The notes: generated from the letters alone by a model not told the origin. Shown: positions 1 through 7,917, counted from the stretch's first letter. The stretch: DNA of 11,275 nucleotides from an uncultured Chloroflexota bacterium (GCA_903928275.1 CAIYQJ010000463.1:1-11275), one strand, 5' to 3'. Translations and numbers: made by a program.

Positions 1-930
1 ACGCTCGTCGCCACGCGCGTCGCGCGCCCGATCCCGGCCGTCATCCTCGCCGCGGTCTTCAACCTCATCGGCCCGTTCGTCATCGGCTCGGCGGTAGCGA
101 ACACCATCGGCAGGATCGTGACGGTCCCTCCCGACCAGGCCGTCGCGGTCATCGGCGCGGGGCTCACCGGCGCGGTGGCGTGGAACCTCGTGACGTGGAG
201 TCGCGGCATCCCGTCCTCGTCGAGCCATGCACTCGTGGGCGGGCTCGTGGGGGCGGGCCTCCTCGAGGCCGGCACCGCCGCGATCGAGTGGGGGCCGGTG
301 GAGGGCGGGCACCTCACCGGCGTCTTCGGCATCCTCATCGTCCTCGCCGTCGCACCGATCCTCGCGGGGGTCGCCGCATACCTCGTCGAGCGGCTCGCCC
401 TCGCCCTCCTGCGGCGGGCGACGATCCGCGTGGGCGGCCCGGTCCGCCTCGCGCAGTGGTTCACGTCCGCGTTCCTCGCGTTCAGCCACGGCTCCAACGA
501 CGCCCAGAAGTCGGTGGGGATCATCGCCGCCGTCCTCGTGGCGGCGGGGCTCATCCCGACGCTGTCGGCCGTGCCATCGTGGGCGATCTTCGCGTCGGCG
601 CTCATGCTCACGCTCGGGACTGCTTTCGGCGGCTGGGGGATCGTGCGGACCATCGGGCGCCGCATCTACCCCATCCGCGAGATCGACGGCCTCGTGAGCC
701 AGGGGACCTCGGCGACCCTCATCCTCGCGGCGACGGCGGTCGGAGCCCCGGTGAGCACGACCCAGATCGTCTCCTCGAGCGTCGTCGGGATCGGCCTCGG
801 GCGGGGACGCTATCGTCACGTGGGCTGGGAGATCGTCCGCCAGATCCTCACCGCCTGGATCACGACGATCCCGGCCGCCGCGATCATCGCAGCGCTGTCG
901 CTGCCGGTCTGGAGGTTCATCGCACGATGA
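1..930 (+). CDS. pit: Pit-family inorganic phosphate transporter, 5'-truncated by the window edge
   Basis: Inner-membrane low-affinity phosphate permease of the PF01384 family, which imports phosphate or metal-phosphate by cation symport. The frame is open from base 1, so the first start lies outside the window; 309 residues are visible. The first visible residues, TLVATRVARP, match the segment just after the family's first GANDxxN signature, so only about 30 or more residues are missing. The second signature is present as GIPSSSSHALVGG (nt about 205-243), and the C-terminal repeat carries FSHGSNDAQKSVG (nt about 481-519) and GAPVSTTQIVSSS. Several hydrophobic segments alternate with short loops. 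The stop overlaps the next gene's start as ATGA, so the two are co-transcribed and probably translationally coupled. The family assignment is firm; sodium versus proton coupling cannot be told. Confidence 0.93.
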   Translation, partial: TLVATRVARPIPAVILAAVFNLIGPFVIGSAVANTIGRIVTVPPDQAVAVIGAGLTGAVAWNLVTWSRGIPSSSSHALVGGLVGAGLLEAGTAAIEWGPVEGGHLTGVFGILIVLAVAPILAGVAAYLVERLALALLRRATIRVGGPVRLAQWFTSAFLAFSHGSNDAQKSVGIIAAVLVAAGLIPTLSAVPSWAIFASALMLTLGTAFGGWGIVRTIGRRIYPIREIDGLVSQGTSATLILAATAVGAPVSTTQIVSSSVVGIGLGRGRYRHVGWEIVRQILTAWITTIPAAAIIAALSLPVWRFIAR

Positions 931-1562
931 CGGGCACGAAGGCCAGGCTCGGGTGGTTCCTCCCGGAGACGCCCGACGTCCTCGGCATGCTCCGACGCCA
1001 GGGCGCGATCAGCGCCGACGCGATGGCGGCGCTGGTGGCCTGGGCGGGCGGCGACGCCGCGGCCGCCGAGCGCCTCCGCAGCCTCGAGCACGACGCCGAT
1101 GATGCGAAGCGCGAGCTCCGGCTCGCGCTTCGGCGGGCGTTCATCACCCCGATCGGCGCGGAGGACATCTACGTGCTCTCGCAGCGGCTCGACGACGTCG
1201 TGAACGCCGCGAAGGACGCCGTCCAGGAGGCCGAGGTCATGGCGATGGCCCCCGACGAGCCGATGGCAGCGATGGCCGGGCTCCTCGCGGAGGGGGTGCG
1301 GCACATCGGCGAGGCGTTCGAGATCCTCGCGACCGCGAAGGGCCGCAAGGCAGGCGACCCAACGGAAGCCGCCGACCGCGCGGTGAAGTCGCAGCGCCAG
1401 CTGGAGCGCGTCTACCGCGGCGCGATGGTCGCGCTCCTCGCGGTGGACGACCTGCGCGAGGTGATGGCGCGCCGCGAGCTCTACCGACGCTTCTCGCGGA
1501 TGAGCGAGGGCATCGACGAGGTCTCCGACCGCCTCTGGTACGCCGCGGTCAAGGAAGCGTAG
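927..1562 (+). CDS. DUF47 / PhoU-like phosphate transport accessory protein
   Basis: Predicted cytoplasmic, all-helical protein of 211 residues, the usual DUF47 (PF01865) length. It shows the typical pattern: an acidic E/D-rich helix (SLEHDADDAKREL), then the conserved segment RRAFITPIGAEDIYVLSQRLDDV, which resembles the PhoU-type metal-binding E/DxxxD helices. The C-terminus closes with a helix rich in acidic and basic residues (RFSRMSEGIDEVSDRLWY). The start is the ATG overlapping the upstream permease stop as ATGA; GGAGG at 911-915 is a plausible, slightly distant ribosome-binding site. DUF47 genes next to pit are a common pair, and the protein is thought to modulate the permease. The exact mechanism is not known, so the role is inferred from family and position. 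Confidence 0.9.
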   Translation: MTGTKARLGWFLPETPDVLGMLRRQGAISADAMAALVAWAGGDAAAAERLRSLEHDADDAKRELRLALRRAFITPIGAEDIYVLSQRLDDVVNAAKDAVQEAEVMAMAPDEPMAAMAGLLAEGVRHIGEAFEILATAKGRKAGDPTEAADRAVKSQRQLERVYRGAMVALLAVDDLREVMARRELYRRFSRMSEGIDEVSDRLWYAAVKEA

Positions 1563-1565
1563 GAC

Positions 1566-1615
1566 GGGCCGGCCCCGCGAGCAGCGGGGCGTCGCGCCGC
1601 CGCCGGCGCCGGCCC
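1566..1615. terminator. GC-rich nested hairpins between convergent genes
   Basis: The 52-bp space between two convergent genes holds an inner hairpin with stem GCCCCGC (1572-1578) and GCGGGGC (1584-1590) around loop GAGCA. An alternative outer pairing joins GGGCCGGC (1566-1573) to GCCGGCCC (1608-1615), which touches the epimerase stop codon. Neither strand has a T-run after the stem, so this is not a textbook intrinsic terminator. It could still act as a two-way barrier in a high-GC genome. Confidence 0.35.
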
Positions 1616-2112
1616 TACCCGACCGCGTCCGGAGCGACGAAGCCGTCCGGGTACAGCCTCTGCCACGCCGGTCCGCCGGGGGCCTCGATGAGCTCCACGA
1701 GGACCCCGTGGCAGCTCCGTGGGTGGAGGAACGCGACCGGGCCCTCGGCACCCGGCCGCGGCGCGGTGTCGATCACCTCGATGCCGTCGATGACGAGCCG
1801 GGTGAGCTCCGCGCTCACGTCGTCCACCTCGAAGCAGACATGGTGGAACCCCTCGCCGCGGCTCGCGAGGAACTTCGCGACGCCGGTCGTGTCGTCCGTC
1901 GGCGCGACCAGCTCGATCTTCACGTCGCCGACGGGCAGGAAGGCGATCGTCACGCGGTCCTGCGGGATCGGCAGGACCGTGCTCACCTCGAGTCCGAGGG
2001 CGTCGCGGTAGAGAGCGAGGGCCGCCTCGAGGTCGCGGACCACGACGGCGATGTGGTGGACCCGCCCGATATGGCGCACGGCGCCCGGCAGACCGGCGAT
2101 CGTCCCGTCCAT
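1615..2112 (-). CDS. mce: Methylmalonyl-CoA epimerase
   Basis: Interconverts (S)- and (R)-methylmalonyl-CoA, linking the carboxylase product to the mutase substrate. It is a 165-residue protein of the vicinal oxygen chelate (glyoxalase-like) family with two beta-alpha-beta-beta-beta units. Expected metal ligands are visible: His20 in RVHHIAV, Glu67 in VKIELVAP, His91 in GFHHVCFEVDD and Glu140 in GVLVELIE. The start is the ATG at 2110-2112, backed by AGGAGGGGAG just upstream; the frame stays open further upstream, but that part has no family similarity and runs into the mutase gene. It is the last gene of the propionyl-CoA operon, 74 bp after the mutase. Family and pathway context agree, so the call is strong. 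Confidence 0.93.
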   Translation of the reverse strand: MDGTIAGLPGAVRHIGRVHHIAVVVRDLEAALALYRDALGLEVSTVLPIPQDRVTIAFLPVGDVKIELVAPTDDTTGVAKFLASRGEGFHHVCFEVDDVSAELTRLVIDGIEVIDTAPRPGAEGPVAFLHPRSCHGVLVELIEAPGGPAWQRLYPDGFVAPDAVG

Positions 2113-2186
2113 CTCCCCTCCTGCCTGCGACCCCGGCGCCGCCTCGCGCCGACGGATCGCGTGCGGCCGTGGCCGCGCTCCCGACG

Positions 2187-3908
2187 TCAGATCGTGACGT
2201 GCTCGCGGTATTCGCCCCAGGCCGCCCGGAGGCGGTCGCTGATCTCGCCCACGGTCGCATACGCCCGCACGGCCTCGAGGATGGGCGGCACGAGGTTCAC
2301 CTCTCCCCGGACGGCTTCGTCGAGCCGCGTCATCGTGGCCTCCCACGCGGCAGGATCGCGCTCGGCACGGACCCGGCGGACGCGCTCCACCTGGTCGCGC
2401 TCCCCCCGCGGGTCGATATGGAGCGTGGGGGGACTCACCCGCTCTTCGTCGCGGTACATGTTCACCCCGACGACGACCCGCTCACCGCGCTCGACCTCGC
2501 GCTGGACCCGATACGCCGCGTCCTGGATCCGTCGCTGCTGGAATCCGGCCTCGATCGCCGAGAGCGTCCCGCCGAGCGCGTCGATCTCGTCGAGGAGGCC
2601 CCAGGCGGCGGTCTCGACCTCGTTCGTGAGCGTCTCCACCAGGTAGCTGCCGGCGAGGGGATCCGGCGTCTCGGTCACGCCCGCCTCGTACGCGATGATC
2701 TGCTGCGTGCGCAGCGCGAGCCGGGCGGCTTCGGCGGTGGGCAGCGCGAGCGCTTCGTCGCGCGAGTTCGTGTGGAGGCTCTGGGCGCCCCCGAGCACCG
2801 CGCCGAGCGCCTGGAGCGTCGTTCGGACCACGTTGTTGTCGATCGAGGTCGCCGTGAGGCTCGACCCGGCGGTCTGCACGTGGAAGCGGCACATCATCGA
2901 CCGCGCGCTCGTCGCGCCGAAGCGCTCCCGCATGATCCGCGCCCACATCCGACGGGCGGCGCGGAACTTCGCGACCTCCTCGAACAGCTCGCTCCAGGAG
3001 GCGAAGAAGAACGAGAGTCGCCCGGCGAACGCGTCGATGTCGAGCCCGCGCGCCATGGCGCCCTCCACGTACGCGATCGCGTCGGCCATCGTGAAGGCGA
3101 GCTCCTGGGCGGCCGTGGCACCTGCCTCGCGCATGTGGTACCCGCTGATGCTGATCGTGTTCCAGCGCGGCAGGTCGCGCGATGCGAACTCGAAGATGTC
3201 GGTGACGAGGCGCATCGAGGGGCGCGGCGGGTAGATGTACGTGCCCCGCGCGATGTACTCCTTCAGGATGTCGTTCTGGGTGGTCCCGGAGATGCGTCCC
3301 CGCTCCACGCCCTGCTTCTCGGCCGCGGCGACGTACATCGCGAGCAGGATGGCGGCGGTCGCGTTGATCGTCATCGACGTGCTCACGTCGCCGAGCGGGA
3401 TCCCGGTGAAGAGCGTCTCCATGTCCGCGAGCGAGTCGACCGGAACGCCCACCCGGCCCACCTCCCCGAGCGACTCCGGCGCATCGGAGTCGTAGCCCAT
3501 CTGGGTCGGGAGGTCGAAGGCGACCGACAGCCCCGTCTGGCCCTGCCCGAGAAGGTAGCGGAACCGCTCGTTCGTCTCGGCGGCGGTGGCGAACCCGGCG
3601 TACTGGCGCATGGTCCAGAGGCGACCGCGGTACATCGTGGGCTGGACGCCCCGGGTGAACGGGTACTCGCCCGGCCGCCCGAGGTCGCGTTCCTCGTCGA
3701 GCCGCGCGGTGTCCGCCGGCGTGTAGAGGTCCCGGTATTCGAGGTCGGACGTCGCGAGGAAGCGGGCGCTCCGCTCGGGCGCCTCGACGACGGCCCGCGC
3801 CCGCGTCGTGGCGCGCCATCGTTCGCGGCCGGGGTCCGGCACCGAGGTATCCTCCGGCCGGTCGGACCCGGGCTGTCCCGAGCCGCTGGTCCCGTCTCCC
3901 GAGGCCAT
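2187..3908 (-). CDS. mcmA: Methylmalonyl-CoA mutase, catalytic (large) subunit without B12-binding domain
   Basis: TIM-barrel catalytic subunit of adenosylcobalamin-dependent methylmalonyl-CoA mutase, which rearranges (R)-methylmalonyl-CoA to succinyl-CoA. At 573 residues it ends with the barrel (YATVGEISDRLRAAWGEYRE) and lacks the roughly 130-residue cobalamin domain with DxHxxG found in single-chain enzymes of about 700 residues. It is therefore the split type and needs a small B12-binding partner not seen in this window. Tyr93 (TMY) and Arg233 (PSMR) match the substrate-contacting Tyr and Arg of methylmalonyl-CoA mutases; isobutyryl-CoA mutases carry Phe and Gln there. His258 in SGYHM is the conserved active-site His. 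The ATG at 3906-3908 follows GGAGGA with a 5-nt gap and lies 12 bp after the carrier gene. The first 30 residues are a low-complexity polar tail. Confidence 0.94.
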   Translation of the reverse strand: MASGDGTSGSGQPGSDRPEDTSVPDPGRERWRATTRARAVVEAPERSARFLATSDLEYRDLYTPADTARLDEERDLGRPGEYPFTRGVQPTMYRGRLWTMRQYAGFATAAETNERFRYLLGQGQTGLSVAFDLPTQMGYDSDAPESLGEVGRVGVPVDSLADMETLFTGIPLGDVSTSMTINATAAILLAMYVAAAEKQGVERGRISGTTQNDILKEYIARGTYIYPPRPSMRLVTDIFEFASRDLPRWNTISISGYHMREAGATAAQELAFTMADAIAYVEGAMARGLDIDAFAGRLSFFFASWSELFEEVAKFRAARRMWARIMRERFGATSARSMMCRFHVQTAGSSLTATSIDNNVVRTTLQALGAVLGGAQSLHTNSRDEALALPTAEAARLALRTQQIIAYEAGVTETPDPLAGSYLVETLTNEVETAAWGLLDEIDALGGTLSAIEAGFQQRRIQDAAYRVQREVERGERVVVGVNMYRDEERVSPPTLHIDPRGERDQVERVRRVRAERDPAAWEATMTRLDEAVRGEVNLVPPILEAVRAYATVGEISDRLRAAWGEYREHVTI

Positions 3909-3920
3909 CGCCGTCCTCCG

Positions 3921-4619
3921 CTACGTGATCACGACGAGGAGGTCACCCACCTCGATCGTCTGGCCGACCGCCACGCCGACCCGCTCGATCGTACCTTCCC
4001 GCGGGGCTCGCAGCTCGTTCTGCATCTTCATCGCCTCGACCACGAGCAGCTGCCCGCCGGCGTCGATCGTGTCGCCGGGCTTGACGGAGATCGCGACGAC
4101 CCGTCCCGGGATGATGGCGTGCACCTCGAGCGGACCGCCGTGCGACTGGGCACCGGCGCCGCGACGCGCCCTCTCCCGGAGCAGGGCCCGCCGCTCGCTC
4201 TCGATCTCGACGTCGATGCGCCACCCGTGGACGACGACTTCGCGCACGGTGGTGCCCCGGGCCCGATCCACCCGCAGCTCCCCGAGGACGATCGGCGCCC
4301 GTGTCACGCCGAGAGCGTCCCCGAGCGACAGGCGCGCTCGCTGCGGCCCGAATCGCTCGAGCCGCGCATGGACGGCGGTGCCGTCGACGATCGGATCGTC
4401 ACCTGCCGGCAGCGGATCTCCGGGCAGGACGGAGGCCGCGTCAGGCGGCGGCTCCACGGTGATCGCGGGGTCACCCTCGATCCGGGTGGTCGGCGCCACC
4501 GTCACGCGGACGGCGCGTACGTCCACCGAGCGCTCGCGAGCCGCCTCGAAAGCCCCGGCGCCGGCGCCGGGAATGGGGTCGGCCGGGCCATTGGTACGTA
4601 CCATCTTCTGAGGCGTCAC
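3921..4619 (-). CDS. Biotin carboxyl carrier protein with BT-like linker domain (acyl-CoA carboxylase)
   Basis: Carries covalently bound biotin between the biotin carboxylase and the carboxyltransferase. The last 70 residues form a biotinyl domain with the AMKM motif in VVEAMKMQNE; Lys198 is the biotinylated residue, 34 residues from the C-terminus as is typical. Upstream, a segment around VVVHGWRIDVEIESERR resembles the BT linker domain of propionyl-CoA carboxylase alpha chains, so this is the detached C-terminal half of such a chain. The chosen start is GTG at 4617-4619, overlapping the biotin carboxylase stop as GTGA (232 residues). An ATG at 4602-4604, five codons later, is the alternative. 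Residues 1-75 are poorly conserved and rich in Pro, Asp and Ala. Function is secure; the exact start is less so. Confidence 0.9.
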   Translation of the reverse strand: MTPQKMVRTNGPADPIPGAGAGAFEAARERSVDVRAVRVTVAPTTRIEGDPAITVEPPPDAASVLPGDPLPAGDDPIVDGTAVHARLERFGPQRARLSLGDALGVTRAPIVLGELRVDRARGTTVREVVVHGWRIDVEIESERRALLRERARRGAGAQSHGGPLEVHAIIPGRVVAISVKPGDTIDAGGQLLVVEAMKMQNELRAPREGTIERVGVAVGQTIEVGDLLVVIT

Positions 4620-6190
4620 GTCGGCCACCGGTCGATCGCCGCCACCCGACCGGCGTCCCGCCATGCGCTCCCCGTCGCGCGCGATCTCCCCGGCACCTCC
4701 CCTGCCCCGGGCCCGGCCGCGGTCGTCCCGTCCTCCAGGGCCACGAGGCCGGCCGCGAGGAGCGCCACCCGCACCCAGGGAGCTCTCGCGGCCGGACCGT
4801 CCCAATGGCCGTCCACCCAGGTCGTGGAGAGGCCGGATGCGTCGATGAAGCCCGGCTCTTCGAGCATGGCACGGTGGAACGGAAGGGTCGTCTGGATCCC
4901 GCCGACCTCCGTCTCGTCGAGGGCCCGGCGCAGCCGGGCCAGCGCGCCCTCGCGATCCTCGGCGTGGACGATGAGCTTCGCGATGAGCGGGTCGTACTCG
5001 GCGGGGACGCGGTCTCCGGCCTCGACAGCGGTGTCGACCCTGATCCCCGGACCGGATGGCATCCTCCACCGCGTGATCAGGCCCGGGCTTGGCGCGAAGA
5101 CGCGGGCGGGGTCCTCGGCGGAGATGCGGAGCTCGATGGCATGGCTCGTCGGACGCGCTGCCCGCTCGGCGGCCGCGCGGACCCGGGCGGACAGCGGGCG
5201 TCCCGCGGCGATGCGGAACTGCTCCTGGACGATGTCCACCCCGGCCACGAGCTCCGTCACGGGGTGCTCCACCTGGAGCCGGGTGTTCACTTCGAGGAAC
5301 CAGAACGGGCCGTCGCCGTCGTAGAGGAACTCACAGGTGGCCGCGTTGCGGAGGCCGGCCGCCGCGCCGAGGCGCTCGGCCATCGCGTGGAGCCTGCGCC
5401 TGTCGGACTCGGTCAGGCCGGGAGCGGGCGCCTCCTCGATGAGCTTCTGGTGACGACGCTGCGTGGAACAGTCCCGCTCCCCGAGCGCGACGACCGTCCC
5501 CTCGGCGTCGCCGAGGAGCTGGACCTCCACGTGGCGGGCCGGGATGATCTCGCGCTCGACGTAGACGGAGCCGTCACCGAAGGCCGACGCGGCCTCTCGC
5601 GAGCCCGCGAGGAGGGCCCCGGCGAGCTCGTCCGGGGAGACGACGCGCCGCATGCCCCTGCCGCCGCCGCCCGCCGCCGCCTTCACCAGGAGAGGGAACC
5701 CGACCTCGCGGGCCGCCAGGAGGATCGAGTCGAGCTCGTCGGGCCTGTCGACGGGGGCCGGTTCGAGCGTGCCGGGCACGCATGGGACGCCGGCCGCCTT
5801 CGCGGCGCGGCGGGCGGCGAGCTTGTCGCCGAGGGCGGCGATCGCGGCCGGTGGCGGCCCTACCCACGCCAGGCCGGCCTCTTCCACGGCACGCGCGAAC
5901 GCTTCACGCTCCGACAGGAAGCCGTAGCCAGGGTGCACGGCCTCGGCGCCGGACGAGACGGCCGCTTCGATGATCGCGTCGATGCGCAGGTAGCTCTCCG
6001 CGGGCGGGGGCGGCCCGAGCCGCACCGCACTGTCGGCCGCCCGGACGTGGGCTGCGGTCCGGTCGACATCGGAGTAGACGGCGACCGCCTCCATGCCCAT
6101 CTCGTGGCAGGCGCGGATGATGCGGACCGCGATCTCCCCGCGGTTGGCGACCAGCACGCGCCGGAACGGTTGGTCGGACGGGCCGCTCAC
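4616..6190 (-). CDS. accC: Biotin carboxylase subunit of acyl-CoA (probably propionyl-CoA) carboxylase
   Basis: ATP-grasp enzyme that carboxylates the biotin of the carrier protein using ATP and bicarbonate. Domains in order: N-terminal fold starting RRVLVANRGEIAVRIIRA, HPGYGFLSE (86-94), ATP-binding glycine loop AAGGGGRGM (172-180), ERDCSTQRRHQK (238-249), catalytic and metal segment EVNTRLQVEHPVTE (300-313), then the biotin carboxylase C-terminal domain. At 524 residues it is longer than stand-alone AccC of about 450; the extra tail (VRVALLAAGLVALE, then SAWRDAGRVAAIDRWPT) is what propionyl-CoA carboxylase alpha chains carry before their BT domain. The GTG start at 6188-6190 follows GGAGGGGAG; the frame stays open 23 codons further but without family similarity. 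The next gene starts inside its stop codon. Substrate preference is inferred from the operon. Confidence 0.93.
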   Translation of the reverse strand: MSGPSDQPFRRVLVANRGEIAVRIIRACHEMGMEAVAVYSDVDRTAAHVRAADSAVRLGPPPPAESYLRIDAIIEAAVSSGAEAVHPGYGFLSEREAFARAVEEAGLAWVGPPPAAIAALGDKLAARRAAKAAGVPCVPGTLEPAPVDRPDELDSILLAAREVGFPLLVKAAAGGGGRGMRRVVSPDELAGALLAGSREAASAFGDGSVYVEREIIPARHVEVQLLGDAEGTVVALGERDCSTQRRHQKLIEEAPAPGLTESDRRRLHAMAERLGAAAGLRNAATCEFLYDGDGPFWFLEVNTRLQVEHPVTELVAGVDIVQEQFRIAAGRPLSARVRAAAERAARPTSHAIELRISAEDPARVFAPSPGLITRWRMPSGPGIRVDTAVEAGDRVPAEYDPLIAKLIVHAEDREGALARLRRALDETEVGGIQTTLPFHRAMLEEPGFIDASGLSTTWVDGHWDGPAARAPWVRVALLAAGLVALEDGTTAAGPGAGEVPGRSRATGSAWRDAGRVAAIDRWPT

Positions 6191-6218
6191 GATCGCGCTC
6201 CCCTCCCCCGCTCGTCGA

Positions 6219-6236
6219 CGTCTTTGTGCAAAGACA
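6219..6236. promoter_or_regulatory. 18-bp palindromic element, copy A
   Basis: Reads CGTCTTTGTGCAAAGACA on the + strand, with perfect 7-bp arms GTCTTTG and CAAAGAC around TG. It lies in the 82-bp gap between the carboxyltransferase and biotin carboxylase genes, 29 nt upstream of the latter's GTG. It is AT-rich against its surroundings and shares the arm GCAAAGACA with two other sites at 7859-7876 and 9582-9599. It could be a protein-binding site (a parS-like element or an operator) or a hairpin in the operon mRNA. No binding protein is identified from sequence. Confidence 0.5.
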
Positions 6237-6272
6237 TGGCTCGCGCCCGTGCGCTCCACCCGCGCCCCCGGC

Positions 6273-7826
6273 TCACAGCGGGATGTTCCCGTTCTTCTTC
6301 CGCGGGTTCACCTGGCGCTTGTCCTTGAGCATCTCGAGGGCGCGGATCAGCCGTGGTCGCGTCTCCGACGGCAGGATCACCTCGTCGATGTAGCCGAGCG
6401 ACGCGGCGACGTACGGGTGGTCGAACTCGGCCCGGTACTCGTCGACGAGCCGCTTGTGCTCGGCGACCGGATCGTCGGCCTTCGAGATCGCGTCCTTGAA
6501 GATGATGTTGACGGCGCCTTCCGCTCCCATGACCGCGATCTGGGCCGTGGGCCACGCGAAGTTGATGTCACCGCGCACATGCTTGGAGCTCATGACGTCG
6601 TAGGCACCGCCGTACGCCTTGCGCGTGATCACCGCCAGCTTCGGCACCGTGGCCTCGCAGTACGCGTAGAGCAGCTTGGCGCCGTGCTTGATGATCCCCC
6701 CGTGCTCCTGGTTCACCCCGGGCATGAATCCCGGCACGTCGATGAACGTCACGAGCGGGACGTTGAACGCGTCGCATGTGCGGACGAAGCGCGCGCCCTT
6801 CACGGAGGCGTCGATGTCCAGCGCGCCAGCGAGCACCGCCGGCTGTTGCGCGACGATCCCCACGCTTCGGCCCCCGAGCCGCGCGAACCCCACGATGATG
6901 TTCGCGGCCCAGCCAGGCTGGATCTCGAAGAAGTCGGCGTCGTCGATGACGCGCGTGATGACGTCGTGCATGTCGTACGGCCGCGATGGATCGTCCGGAA
7001 CCACGGATTCGAGCGCCGCGTCCTGCCGGTCGGTCGGGTCCTTCGTCGCGACGATCGGCGGGTCCTCGAGGTTGTTCTGCGGGAGATGCGAGAGCAGCCG
7101 CCGGACATGGTCCATGGCCACGCCCTCATCGGGTGCCGCAAGATGCGCGACCCCGCTCGTCGTCGTGTGCACGATCGCCCCGCCGAGCCGGTCCGCATCG
7201 ATCTCCTCGTGCGTGACCGCCTTGATGACGTTCGGGCCGGTGACGAACATGTAGCTCGTCCCCTCGACCATGACGGTGAAGTCCGTGATCGCGGGCGAGT
7301 AGACGGCGCCGCCGGCGCACGGTCCCATGATCACGGAGATCTGGGGGACCACTCCGGACGCGAGGACGTTACGCGTGAAGATCCAGGCATAGCCGGCCAG
7401 CGACGTGACCCCCTCCTGGATCCTGGCGCCTCCGGAGTCGTTGAGGCCGATGACCGGCGCTCCGACCTCCATGGCCAGGTCCATGACCTTGCAGATCTTC
7501 TCGGCATAGGCCCCCGAGAGCGACCCTCCGAAGACCGTGAAGTCCTGGCTGAACAGGAAGACGGCGCGGCCGTCGATCGTCGCGTGGCCCGTGACGACCC
7601 CGTCGCCGAGGAAGTGCTGGTCGGCAAGCCCGAACTCGGTGGAGCGGTGCGTGACGAACGCGCCCATCTCGACGAAGCTCCCGGGGTCCACCAGGAGGTC
7701 GATCCGCTCGCGGGCAGTGAGCTTGCCCCACGTGTGCTGACGCTCGACCCGCACCGGGCCGCCGCCCTGGAGCGCCTCCTCGCGCATCCGCCGGAGTCGT
7801 GCGACGCGCTCGACGTTCGTGGTCAC
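6273..7826 (-). CDS. pccB: Propionyl-CoA carboxylase carboxyltransferase (beta) subunit
   Basis: Transfers the carboxyl group from carboxybiotin to an acyl-CoA, here most likely propionyl-CoA, making (S)-methylmalonyl-CoA. The 517 residues form two crotonase-fold halves, the normal size. Oxyanion-hole segments are visible as FGGSLSG (99-105) with SGGARIQEG (131-139) in the N half and as GFMPG with KAYGGAYD in the C half. Asp410 in GGAYD appears to match the residue known as D422 in Streptomyces PccB, linked to propionyl over acetyl preference; the alignment is by eye. The C-terminus KNGNIPL is typical of the family. The GTG start at 7824-7826 follows GAGGGAAG and gives the usual N-terminus leading to RQHTWGKLTARERIDLL. 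It is the first gene of the operon. Use with acetyl-CoA too cannot be excluded. Confidence 0.94.
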   Translation of the reverse strand: MTTNVERVARLRRMREEALQGGGPVRVERQHTWGKLTARERIDLLVDPGSFVEMGAFVTHRSTEFGLADQHFLGDGVVTGHATIDGRAVFLFSQDFTVFGGSLSGAYAEKICKVMDLAMEVGAPVIGLNDSGGARIQEGVTSLAGYAWIFTRNVLASGVVPQISVIMGPCAGGAVYSPAITDFTVMVEGTSYMFVTGPNVIKAVTHEEIDADRLGGAIVHTTTSGVAHLAAPDEGVAMDHVRRLLSHLPQNNLEDPPIVATKDPTDRQDAALESVVPDDPSRPYDMHDVITRVIDDADFFEIQPGWAANIIVGFARLGGRSVGIVAQQPAVLAGALDIDASVKGARFVRTCDAFNVPLVTFIDVPGFMPGVNQEHGGIIKHGAKLLYAYCEATVPKLAVITRKAYGGAYDVMSSKHVRGDINFAWPTAQIAVMGAEGAVNIIFKDAISKADDPVAEHKRLVDEYRAEFDHPYVAASLGYIDEVILPSETRPRLIRALEMLKDKRQVNPRKKNGNIPL

Positions 7827-7858
7827 GGCTCTTCCCTCGTCCAGGCGACCGCACGCGG

Positions 7859-7876
7859 TGTCTTTGCGCACGGACA
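7859..7876. promoter_or_regulatory. 18-bp palindromic element, copy B
   Basis: Reads TGTCTTTGCGCACGGACA on the + strand; its reverse complement TGTCCGTGCGCAAAGACA differs from copy C inside parB by a single base. The left arm TGTCTTTGC is a perfect consensus arm; the right arm has two mismatches. It sits 33 nt upstream of the pccB GTG, nearly the same place as copy A takes relative to the biotin carboxylase start. It is a candidate ParB-binding site or a leader operator. Confidence 0.5.
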
Positions 7877-7911
7877 GCGGCGATCCCCAGGACCGTCGCC
7901 CGATCCCGGCC

Positions 7912-7917
7912 ATCATA
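7912..7917 (-). promoter_or_regulatory. Possible -10 box for the propionyl-CoA operon
   Basis: TATGAT on the - strand matches 5 of 6 bases of the sigma70-type -10 consensus, rare in such GC-rich DNA, about 86 bp upstream of the pccB start. At 17 nt further upstream the bases are GGCACC, a poor -35 box. The call rests on the -10 and its position alone. If it is right, palindrome copy B would lie in the untranslated leader. Confidence 0.3.

Noticed and set aside
2169..5324. Very long open frame on the + strand opposite the mutase, carrier and biotin carboxylase genes
   Set aside because: It is antisense to three clear enzyme genes, its translation is Arg/Asp/Gly/His-rich with no motif, and it arises from the strong GC bias at third codon positions.
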